Shown: piece after piece, positions 1-12,000 of the stretch
Layout of the letters: every line of letters starts with the position of its first letter
How positions within the stretch are numbered: the stretch's first letter is position 1
Translations under genes and position numbers: made by a program
The notes under the pieces: generated by a model
Databases searched by the model: none
Seen by the model: the letters and a program-made list of their open reading frames with translations, nothing else
Told to the model about the DNA's origin: nothing
From: Kitasatospora sp. NBC_00374
GTDB lineage: Bacteria; Actinomycetota; Actinomycetes; Streptomycetales; Streptomycetaceae
DNA: 64,000 nt
Direction of reading: 5' to 3'
NCBI RefSeq assembly: GCF_041434935.1
Contig: NZ_CP107964.1
Span: 6,307,001-6,371,000 of the forward strand

Positions 1-3000
1 TCGGCCGAGCTGGTGGTCGCCGTCCTCGCGGTGCTCAAGACGGGCGCGGCATACCTGCCGGTCGACCCGGACTACCCGGCCGCCCGCATCGCGTACATGC
101 TGGAGGACGCCCGCCCCGCCGTGGTGCTCGACGGCCTCGCATCCGTCACCCCGGCCGGGGACCTGCCGGAGCACGACCCGGCCGTCCCCGTGGACGCCCG
201 GCACCCGGCGTACGTCATCTACACCTCCGGCTCCACCGGCCGTCCCAAGGCCGTGGTGATGCCCGCTGCCGGGCTGCTGAACCTGCTGGCGTGGCACCAC
301 CGGGCCGTCGGCGGCGAACCCGGAACCCGCACCGCGCAGTTCACCGCGATCAGCTTCGACGTCTCGGTACAGGAGGTGCTGTCCGCGCTGCTGTACGGCA
401 AGACCCTGGTGGTGCCGACCGAGGAGCAGCGCCGCAGCGCCGAACTGTTCGCGCACTGGCTGGACCGGCACCGGGTCGAGGAGCTGTTCGCCCCCAACCT
501 GGTGGTCGAGGCGCTGGCCGAGGCCGCCGAGGAGGCCGGGCTGGACCTGCCGCACCTGCGGCTGGTCGCGCAGGCCGGCGAGGCGATGCGGCTGGGCGGT
601 GCCGTGCGCCGCTTCCGGGCCCGCCGACCGGGCCGGGTGCTGCACAACCACTACGGGCCCGCCGAGACCCACGTGATCACCGCCTACGCGCTCCCGACCG
701 ACCCCGCCGACTGCCCGCTGCCGGTGCCGATCGGCCGCCCGATCACCAACTGCCGGGTGTACGTGCTGGATTCGGCCCTGCGACCGGTCGCCCCCGGCGT
801 GCTGGGCGAGCTGTACCTGGCCGGAGCGGGCCTGGCCCGCGGCTACCTGAACCGATCGGGGCTGACAGCGAGCAGGTTCGTGGCCGACCCGTACGGTCCG
901 GCGGGCACGCTGATGTACCGCACCGGCGACCTGGTCCGCTGGCGCGCCGACTGCGAGCTGGAGTTCGCCGGCCGCGTCGACCACCAGGTCAAGATCCGCG
1001 GGTTCCGGATCGAGCCGGGCGAGATCGAGGCCGAGCTGACCGCGCACCCGGGCGTCGCCCAGGTCGCGGTGCTCGCCCGCGAGGACCGGCCGGGGGAGAC
1101 CCGGATCGTCGCGTACGTCGTCCCCTCGGACGGGAGCGGGACGACCGTGGCGGCACTCGCCGCGTACCTGCGCGAGCGGGTGCCGGACTACCTGGTGCCG
1201 TCCGCGTTCGTGCTGCTGGACGCGCTGCCGCTGACCCCGAACGGGAAGCTGGACCGGGCGGCGCTGCCCGCGCCGGAGTCCGGTGCGGTCGCAGGTGGCC
1301 GGGCGCCGCGCACGCCGCAGGAGCAGATCCTGTGCGAGTTGTTCGCCGAGGTGCTGGGCCTCGCCCGGGTCGGCGTCGACGAGGACTTCTTCGCGCTGGG
1401 CGGCCACTCCCTGCTCGCCACCCGGTTGGTCTCCCGCGTCCGGGCGACCCTCGGGGTCGAGCTGGAGCTGCGCGCACTGTTCCGCACCCCGACCCCCGCC
1501 GGGCTGGCGGCCGGACTGCACGACGCCGGCACCGCCCGGCAGGCCCTGGTGCCCCGGCCCCGCCGCGAACCGATGCCGCTGTCGTTCGCCCAGCGCCGGC
1601 TCTGGTTCCTCCAGCAGTTCGGGATGCCCAGCGCCACTTACCACATGCCGCTGGCCCTGCGCCTGTCCGGCGACCTCGACCGGGCCGCGCTGGACGCCGC
1701 GCTCGCGGACGTGGTGGCCCGGCACGAGACCCTGCGCACGGTCTTCCCGCACACCGCCGGAATTCCGCACCAGCGGGTGCTGGAACCCGCCGAGGCCGCC
1801 GTCCCGCTGGCCGTGCGCGCGGCCGCCGAGGCGGAGGTGCCCGCCCTGCTGCGCGAGGCGGCGGTGCGGGGCTTCGACCTGACCTCGGACGTGCCGCTGC
1901 GGGCGGAGCTGTTCGCCCTCGCGCCGGACGAGCACGTGCTGCTGCTGGTCATGCACCACATCGTCGGGGACGGCTGGTCCATGGGCCCGCTGGCCCGTGA
2001 CCTGGCCACCGCCTACACCGCCCGGCAGGGCGGCGGGGCACCGGAGTGGCCGCCCCTGCCGGTGCAGTACGGCGACTACACCCTGTGGCAGCACGAGATC
2101 CTCGGCGACGAGCACGACACCGAGAGCGTGTTCGCCCGCCAGGTCGCCTACTGGAGGCAGGCGCTGGCCGGGCTGCCCGAGCAGCTGCAGCTGCCGGCCG
2201 ACCGGCCGCGCCCGGCCGCCATGTCGTACGGCGGCGACCTGCTGGAGCTCCGGATCGACGCCGAACTGCACGCCGCGCTGGTGGAGTTGGCACGCCGCTC
2301 GGGGACGACCCTGTTCATGGTGCTGCAGGCGGCGCTGGCCGCGCTGTACACGCGGCTGGGCGCGGGCACCGACATTCCGATCGGCAGCCCGGTTGCGGGG
2401 CGCACGGACGAGGCGCTGGACGACCTGGTCGGCTTCTTCATCAATACGCTGGTGCTGCGTACCGACACGAGCGGGGACCCGAGTTTCGCCGAGTTGCTGG
2501 GCCGGGTGCGGGAGACGGCGCTGTCGGCGTACGCGCACCAGGACGTGCCGTTCGAGCACCTGGTGGAGGCGCTGAACCCGTCCCGCTCGCTCTCCCACCA
2601 CCCGCTGTACCAGACCGGGCTGGTCGTGCAGAACGCGCCCGGTGGCGACTTCGACCTGCCGGGCCTGCGGGTCTCCGGGATGGCCGTGCTCACCGGGACC
2701 GCCCGCCTCGACCTGACCTTCGGGTTCGCGGAGGAGTACGGGCCGGGCGGCGCGCCGGGAGGACTCAGCGGCGCGGTCGAGTACAGCACCGACCTGTTCG
2801 ACCGCCCGACGGTCGAGGCCCTGGCCGCTCGGTGGCTGCGGCTGCTGGGAGCGGTCACCGCCGCGCCCGACCGGCCGATCGGCGGGATCGACCTGCTCTC
2901 CGCCGAGGAACGCCGCGAGCTACTGCCCGCCGTCGAGGACCGAACGGCCGGGGCGGGTCTGCCGGAGCTGTTCGCGGCGCAGGTGGCGGCGGTGCCGGAC

Positions 3001-6000
3001 GCGGTCGCGCTGGTCTGCGATGGCGAGGAGGTGACGTACCGTCAGCTCGCTGTGCGGGCGAACCGGTTCGCGCATGCGCTGATCGCCCGGGACGTCGGCC
3101 CGGAGCAGATCGTCGCGGTGGCCCTGCCGCGGTCGGTGGAGTCGGTGGTGGCGGTCCTGGGCGTGCTGAAGGCCGGGGCCGCGTACCTGCCGGTGGACCC
3201 GGCGTACCCGCAGTCGCGGATCGCCTTCATGCTGGACGACGCCCGTCCGGCGCTGCTGGTCGACGACCCGTCCATGGTGGCCGAGGGTGACTGGCCGGAC
3301 ACCGACCCGCAGGTCGCACTCGACGTCCGGCACCCGGCGTACGTGATCTACACCTCGGGCTCGACCGGCCGCCCCAAGGGCGTCGTGGTGAGCCACGCTG
3401 GCGTGTCGGGTCTGGTGGCGGAACAGGCTGAGCGGCTCGGCGTGACGCTGGGCAGCCGGGTGCTCCAGTTCGCCTCGCCCAGCTTCGACGCGTCCTTCTG
3501 GGACCTGTGTAGCGCGCTGCTCACCGGAGCCGCCCTCGTCCTGGCCCCCGCCGAGGCCCCGCTGGAGGCACTGACGGACCGCCGGCTGGACATCACCCAC
3601 GTGACGCTGCCGCCCTCGGCCCTGGCCGCGCTGGAGAGCGCCGACCTCACGGCCGCCACCCTGGTGGTGGCGGGTGAGGCGTGCCCGCCGGAGCTGGTGG
3701 CGCGCTGGGCGCCCGGGCGCCGGATGATCAACGCCTACGGTCCGACCGAGACCACGGTGTGCGCGACCATGAGCGACCCGCTGTCCCCGAGGTCCGGCGT
3801 GCCGCCGATCGGACGGCCGGTCGCGGGCTTCCGTGCGTACGTCCTGGACGAGCGGCTGGCGCCGGTGCCGCCGGGCGTGGCGGGGGAGTTGTACGTCGCC
3901 GGCCCCGGCCTGGCACGTGGCTACCTGAACCGGCCGGGCCTGACGGCCGGACGGTTCGTCGCCTGCCCGTTCGGGCCAGCGGGTGTGCGGATGTACCGCA
4001 CTGGTGACCTTGTGCGGCGCCGGGCTTGGGGGTCCCCCCGGCCGGAGGCTGGGGGAGGCGAGCTGGAGTACGTCGGCCGCGCCGACCAGCAGGTGAAGGT
4101 CCGCGGCTTCCGCGTCGAACTCGGCGAGGTCGAGGCCGCGCTGGCCGAGCACCCCGCCGTTGCCCAGGCTGCCGTCGCGGTCCGGGACGACCGGCTCGTC
4201 GGCTACGTGGCGGTCCGCCCCGACCAGGCCGTCCGTCCCGCAGAGCTGGCTGCGCAGCTGCGCGAGCGGCTGCCGGACTACCTGGTGCCGTCTGTCTTCA
4301 CGGTGCTGGACGCGCTGCCGCTGACGCCGAACGGGAAGCTGGACCGGGCGGCGCTGCCCACGCCCGAAGCCGCCCCCGCGGGCAGCGGGCGGGCGCCGCG
4401 CACCCCGCAGGAGCAGATCCTTGCCGAGCTGTTCGCCGAGGTGCTCGACGTGCCGCAGATCTCGGTCGACGACGACTTCTTCGACCTGGGCGGGCACTCC
4501 CTGCTCGCTACCCGGCTGGCCGCCAGGGTGCGCTCGGTGCTCGGTGTGGAGCTCGGGCTGCGTGCACTCTTCCAGGCGCCCACCGTGGCCGGCCTGGCCG
4601 GGGCACTGGCCGGGGCCGGCCGCACCCGCCCGGCGCTGACCGCGCAGGAGCGGCCGGAGGCGGTGCCGCTGTCCTTCGCCCAGCGCCGGCTCTGGTTCCT
4701 GCACCGCATGGACGCCGCCGCGGCCTACCACATCCCGCTGGCGCTCCAGCTGACCGGAACGCTCGACCGGCCCGCGCTGGACCGGGCACTGGCCGACGTG
4801 GTGGCCCGGCACGAGAGCCTGCGGACGGTGTTCCCCGAGGTCGACGGCGTACCCTGCCAGCGCGTACTGGACCCGGCCGCGGTCCGCCTCCGGGCCCGGC
4901 CCACCGAGGTGACGCAGGATGAACTGCTGCAGCGGCTCGCCGAGTCCGCCCGGCAGCCCTTCGACCTGGCGACGGAGCCGCCGCTGCGGGCGGAGCTGTT
5001 CGCGCTCGCACCGGACGAGCACGTGCTGCTGCTGGTCATGCACCACATCGCCGCCGACGGCTGGTCCACCGGGCCGCTGGCCCGGGACCTGGCCGAGGCG
5101 TACGCGGCCCGCTGCGAGGGCCGGACGGCGGACCGACCGGCTCTGCCGGTGCAGTATGCCGACTACACGCTGTGGCAGCGCGAGCTGCTCGGCGACGCCG
5201 CTGACCCGCAGAGCCGGTTCGCTGAGCAGCTCGACTACTGGAAGCGGCAGCTGTCCGACCTGCCGGAGCTGCTCCAGCTGCCCGCCGACCGGCCCCGCCC
5301 GGCCGTCGCCGGCTGGCAGGGGGACCACCTCGGCCTGGAGCTCGACGCCGAACTGCACGCCGCGCTGGCGGAGTTGGCGCGGAATACCGGGACGAGCCTG
5401 TTCATGGTGTTGCAGGCCGCGCTCGCCGCCCTGTACACGCGGCTGGGCGCAGGGACGGACATCCCGATCGGCAGTCCGATCGCCGGGCGCACGGACGAGG
5501 CGCTGGACGACCTGGTCGGGTTCTTCGTCAACACGCTGGTGCTGCGCACCGACACGAGCGGGGACCCGAGTTTCGCCGAGTTGCTGGGCCGGGTGCGGGA
5601 GACGGCGCTGTCCGCGTACGCGCACCAGGACGTGCCGTTCGAGCACCTGGTGGAGGCCCTGAACCCGTCCCGCTCGCTCTCCCACCACCCTCTGTTCCAG
5701 ACCGTCCTGGCCGTCCAGAACGCTCCGATGGGCCGGTTCTCGCTGCCCGGCCTGGACGTCACCACCTACGCGGTCGCGACCGGAACCGCCAAGTTCGACC
5801 TGGGCCTGAGCATGGTCGAACGGTTCGGCCCGGCCGGGAGCCCGGCCGGGATCGCCGGCGCCGTCGAGTACGCCACCGACCTGTTCGACCGCTCCACGGT
5901 CGAGGCCCTGGTCCGGCGCTGGACGCTCCTGCTGGAGGCCGTCACCGCCGACCCGGAGCAGCCGATCGGAGGGATCGACCTCCTCGACGCCGACGAGCGG

Positions 6001-9000
6001 CACCGGCTGCTGGAGAAGGGCAACGCGACCGCCCGGGACGTGGGCGCCGTCCCGGTGCCGCGGGCCTTCGCGGCGCGGGTGGCGGCGGTGCCGGACGCGG
6101 TCGCGCTGGCCTGCGGCGAGCACGCGTTGACGTACCGTCAACTCAACGCGTGGGCGAACCGGTTCGCGCATGCGCTGATCGACCGGGGCGTCGGCCCGGA
6201 GCAGATCGTCGCGGTGGCCCTGCCGCGGTCGGTGGAGTCGGTGGTGGCGGTCCTGGGCGTGCTGAAGGCCGGGGCCGCGTACCTGCCGGTGGACCCGGCG
6301 TACCCGCAGTCGCGGATCGCCTTCATGCTCGACGACGCCCGTCCGGCGCTGCTGGTCGACGACCCGTCCATGGTGGCCGAGGGCGACTGGCCGGACACCG
6401 ACCCGCAGGTCGCACTCGACGTCCGGCACCCGGCGTACGTGATCTACACCTCGGGCTCGACCGGCCGCCCCAAGGGCGTCGTGGTGAGCCACGGCGGCGT
6501 GGCGAGCCTGGTCGCCGCCCAAATCGAGCGCTTCGCGATCGAACCCGACAGCCGGGTGCTCCAGTTCGCGTCGCCCAGCTTCGACGCGTCGGTGTCGGAG
6601 ATCTACACCGCCCTGCTGCGCGGAGCCACCCTGGTGCTGCCCCCCGCGGCCGATCCGCTCGCCGCGCTGACCGACCCGGGCCTCGGCATCACCCATGTGA
6701 CGGTGCCCCCGTCCGTCCTCGCCGCCGTGCCGGACGGTGCGGTGACCGCGTCGACGCTGGTGGTGGCGGGTGAGGCGTGCCCGCCGGAACTGGTGGCGCG
6801 CTGGGCGCCCGGACGCCGGATGATCAACGCGTACGGCCCGACCGAGACCACGGTGTGCGCGACCATGAGCGACCCGCTGTCCTCAGGGGCGGGCGTACCG
6901 CCGATCGGCCGGCCGATCGCCAACGCCCGGGTGTACGTCCTGGACGACCGGCTGCGACCGGTGCCGCCGGGCGTGGCAGGGGAGTTGTACGTCGCGGGCG
7001 CGGGTCTGGCACGCGGCTACCTGAACCGGCCGGGCCTGACGGCCGGGCGGTTCGTCGCCTGCCCGTTCGGAACCGGTGAGCGGATGTACCGCACCGGCGA
7101 CCTGGTGCGCTGGCTGGGCTGGGGGCACCCCCGGTCGGAGGCTGGGGGAAGACAGCTGGAGTACGTCGGCCGCGCCGACGACCAGGTGAAGGTCCGCGGC
7201 TTCCGGGTCGAGCCGGGCGAGGTCGAGGCCGCGCTGGCCGAGCACCCCGCCGTAGCCCGGGCCGCCGTCCTCGCCCAGGACGACCGGCTCGTCGGCTACG
7301 TCGTCCCGAGCCAGGACGCGGCCCGGGACGACGCGTTGGAAGCGGACCACGTGGGCGAGTGGCAGGGCATCTACGACGCCCTGCCCATCGCCCCCGAGGA
7401 AGCGGCCTTCGGGCAGAACTTCGTCGGCTGGAACAGCAGTTACGACGCCGGTCCGATCCCCGTCGAGCAGATGCGGGAGTGGCGGGACGCCACCGTGGCC
7501 CGCATCCTGGCCCTGCGCCCGCGCCGGGTGCTGGAGGTCGGCGTCGGCACCGGCCTGCTGCTCTCGCAGGTCGCACCGCACTGCGAGACCTACTGGGCGA
7601 CCGACTTCTCCGCCACCGCGATCGAGGCCCTGAGCGCCCAGGTGGTGGGGGAGGAGCGGCTGGCCGGCCGCGTGGTGCTGCAGACCCGGCCGGCGCACGA
7701 CACCGACGGGCTGCCGGCCGGGGAATTCGACACCATCGTGATCAACTCGGTGGTGCAGTACTTCCCGTCCGCCGACTACCTCGCGGACGTGATCGGGAAG
7801 CTGATGCGGCTGCTCGCCCCCGGCGGCGCGCTCTTCGTCGGCGACGTCCGCAACCTGCGACTGCTGCGCCCGCTGGCCACCGCCGTCCAGCTGCACCGGA
7901 CCGGCGATGATGCCGACCTCGCGGCCGTGCGTCGCGCGGTGGAGCAGGCCGTCCGGGTGGAGAAGGAGCTCCTGGTCGACCCGGACTTCTTCACCGTCCT
8001 GGGGGAGCACGGCACGGCCATCGGCGCGGTGGCCGTGGAGGTCAAGCGCGGCCGCCACCACAACGAACTGACCCGTTACCGCTACGACGTGACGCTGCAC
8101 AAGGCGCCGGTCGCCCCGCCGGCCCCGAGCCGGCCCGTCGAACTGGCATGGGGACGGCAGGTCGCCGATCTGGCCGGGCTGCGTGAACTCCTCGCCCAGC
8201 CGACCGCCGAGGTGCTGCGGATCACCGGGGTGCCGAACCGCCGGGTGGCGCGGGAGGCCGCCCTGGCCCGGGCCGTGCAGGACGCGGACGGGCCGGTCTC
8301 CGAGCTGCTGGAACGGCTGCACGCCCCGGAGGACGGCGAGCTCCCCGACCCGGAGGACTTCCACGCCCTCGGGCGGGAGTTCGACCGCACGGTGGCCGTC
8401 ACCTGGTCGGTGACCGCGGCCGACGCCGTGGACGTCGTCCTCGCCGACCCGCAGGCGCTCCACAGCTCCCCCGTCGAGCCGTACCGGTCGGCCGGGGCCA
8501 CCGGCAGGGCGCTGTCGACGCTGACCAACCGCCCGACCGGAAGCCGCGGCACCGGCGCCCTCCTCGGCGAACTCCGCGACTGGTTGCGCGGGCGGCTGCC
8601 CGACTACCTGGTCCCGTCGGCGTTCGTGGCGCTGGACGCGCTGCCGCTGACGGCCAGCGGCAAGCTTGACCGCCGCGCGCTGCCCGCCCCCGACCTTGGC
8701 CCGGCCGCGGGCGGGCGGGCGCCGCGCACCCCGCAGGAGCAACTCCTCGCCGAGCTGTTCGCCGAGGTGCTCGGGCTGGCCCAGGTCGGGGTCGAGGACA
8801 GCTTCTTCGACCTCGGCGGGCACTCGCTGCTCGCAACCCGCCTCGCCTCCCGGGTCCGGGCGACCCTCGGCGCGGAGCTGGAGGTCCGCACCCTGTTCGA
8901 GACCCCGACCGTGGCCGCCCTGGCGGCCCGCCTGGACGGCTCCGGTACGGCGCGGCCCGCGCTGACCGCCCGGCCCCGCCCGGAGCGCGTCGAACTGTCC

Positions 9001-12000
9001 TTCGCCCAGCGCCGCCTGTGGTTCCTGCACCGGATGGACGGGCCGAGCGCCACCTACAACATGCCGCTCGCGCTGAGTCTGACCGGTCGCCTCGACCGGC
9101 CGGCCCTTGTCGCCGCGCTCGCCGACGTGGTCGCCCGGCACGAGAGCCTGCGGACGGTCTTCCGTGAGACCGGCGGCGTCCCGCACCAGGTCGTGCTGGG
9201 CGCCGCCCAGGCCCGTCCGGCGCTGCCGGTGGTCGAGCTCGACGAGAGCCGGCTGGCCGAGCGGCTGGCGGACGCCGCCCAACGCGGCTTCGACCTGGCC
9301 GCGGAGCCGCCGGTGCGGGCCGAGCTGTACGCCCTCGCCCCCGACCGGCACGTGCTGCTCGTCGTGGTGCACCACATCGCCGCCGACGGCTGGTCGATGG
9401 GCCCGCTCTCCGGCGACCTCGCGACGGCCTACGCGGCACGCTGCCGGGGCGAGGAGCCGCCGTGGTCACCGCTGCCGGTGCAGTACGCCGACTACACCCG
9501 CTGGCAACGCGACCTGCTCGGCGACACCGCCGACCCGGACAGCCTGTTCGCCCGCCAACTCGCCTACTGGAAGGACGAGCTGGCGGGGATCCCGCAGCAG
9601 GTGCAGCTGCCCACCGACCGGCCCCGGCTTCCGGTGGCCTCCCAGCGGGGCGACCGGGTCGTGGTCCGGCTGGACCCCGAACTGCACCAGGACCTACGGG
9701 ATTTGGCCGCCGCGCGCGGCGCCAGCATGTTCATGGTGCTCCAGGCCGGTCTCGCCGCCCTGCTCACCCGGCTCGGCGCCGGTACGGACATTCCGATCGG
9801 CAGCCCGATCGCCGGCCGCACCGATCAGGCGCTGGACGAGCTCGTCGGCTTCTTCGTCAACACGCTGGTGCTGCGCACCGACACGACCGGCGACCCCGGC
9901 TTCGCCGAACTGCTCGGCCGGGTCCGGCAGAAGGCGCTCACCGCGTACGACCACCAGGACGTGCCGTTCGAGCACCTGGTCGAGGTGGCCAACCCGGTGC
10001 GGTCGCTGGCCCACCACCCGCTGTTCCAGGTCATGCTGGCCCTGCAGAACGCGCCGCTCGGCGAGTTCGCGCTGCCGGGGCTGGAGACCGGCCACCTGGA
10101 GGCGCCGACCGGGACCTCCCGGGTCGACCTGACCTTCAGCCTGGCCGAGCAGTTCCGCCCGGACGGTCCCCCTGGGCCTGGTGGCCCGGGAGGTGCCCCC
10201 AGCGCCGACGGCCTGGTCGGCGCGGTGGAGTACGCCACCGACCTGTTCGACGCGCCCACCGTGGAGCTGCTGTTCGATCGCTGGGCCCGCCTGCTGCGTG
10301 CGGCGGCCGCCGACCCGGACCGGCCGATCAGCCGGATCGACCTGATGTCCGGCGCGGAACGCCACCGGCTGCTGCACGGGTTCAACGACACGGCCGCGCC
10401 GCTGCCGACAGCCTCGGTGCCGGAGCTGTTCGCCCGCCAGGTGCGGGCCACCCCGGACGCGATCGCGGTCGTGGCGGGCGGCACCGAGCTGACCTACGCG
10501 GAGCTCGACCTGCGGGCCGACCGCCTGGCGGGGGCGCTGGCTCGCCACGGCGTACGGCCGGAGACGCCGGTCGCCGTCATGCTGGACCGCTCGGCCGAGC
10601 TGGTCGTGGCGATCCTGGCGATCATCAAGGCGGGCGGCGCCTACGTGCCGCTGGACCCGCGCTTCCCCTCCTCCCGGATCGAGCTGATCATGCGGGAGAG
10701 CGGAGCCGCTCTGGTGCTCACCCCGGAGGTGCTCGCCGCACTGGAGCAGTCCCTGGCCGCAGGCCGACCCGGCGCCGAAGTCTCCTGCGAGCCCGGACAG
10801 TTGGCGTACATCATGTACACCTCCGGCTCGACCGGGCGGCCGAAGGGCGTGGCCGTCACCCACCGCGACGTGGTCGGCCTCGCGCTGAGCCCCGAATGGC
10901 GCGGCGGTGGGCACGAGCGGGTGCTGATGCACTCCCCGACGGCCTTCGACCTCTCGACCTACGAGCTGTGGGTGCCGCTGCTCAACGGCGGCCGGGTCGT
11001 CGTCGCCCCGCCCGAGCAGCTCGACCTCGACCTGCTGCAACACACGATCGCCACCCACGGCGTGACCGGACTGTGGCTGACCGCCGGACTGTTCAGGCTG
11101 GTCGCCGAGGAACGGCCGGGCCTGCTGGCCGGGGTGCGCGAGGTGTGGACCGGCGGCGACGTGGTCTCCCCGGCCGCCGCCGCCCGGGTGCTCGCGGCCT
11201 GCCCCGGCATCGAGGTGGTCAACGGCTACGGGCCCACCGAGGCCACCACCCTGGCCACCCGCCACCCGGTGCGCGACCTTGCGGAGAACGCCGCGACCGT
11301 GCCGATCGGCGGCCCGATGGCGAACATGCGCACCTACGTACTCGACGACCGGCTGCGGCCGGTGCCGACGGGCATGGTCGGCGAGCTGTACCTCGCGGGG
11401 ACGGGTGTCGCCCGCGGCTACTTCGGCCGACCCGGCCTGACGGCGGAGCGCTTCACGGCCGACCCGTACGGGCCCGCCGGGAGCCGGATGTACCGCACCG
11501 GCGACCTCGCTTGGTGGCTGCCCGACGGCACGCTGGAGTTCGGCGGACGCGTCGACCACCAGGTCAAGCTGCGCGGCCTGCGGATCGAACCAGGCGAGAT
11601 CGAGGCCGTCCTGGCGGGCTGCCCGGGCGTTGCCCAGGCCGCCGTGGTCGCCCGCGAGGACCGGCCGGGCGACAAGCGATTGGTCGCCTACCTGGTGCCC
11701 GCCCCCGATGGCGGGCCCGAGACGGCCGAGTTGTCCGCCCGGCTGCGTCGCGACCTGCCCGACTACATGGTGCCGGCAGCGTTCGTCACCGTGGACGCGC
11801 TGCCGCTGACCGCCAACGGCAAGCTCGACCGGGCCGCCCTGCCGGCCCCCGACTACGGGGCGTCGGACGCCGGGCGCGGCCCCCGGACGCCGCAGGAGCA
11901 ACTGCTGTGCGGCCTGTTCGCCGAGGTCCTCGGACGGGAGCAGGTCGGCATCGACGACGGCTTCTTCGACCTGGGCGGGCACTCGCTGCTGGCCGCCCGG

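Noticed and set aside
2920..6696. A 1258-codon open frame on the minus strand opposite the NRPS
   Set aside because: It is a high-GC antisense shadow: composition is rich in Arg, Gly, His and Gln with no domain, while the plus strand encodes clear NRPS domains.
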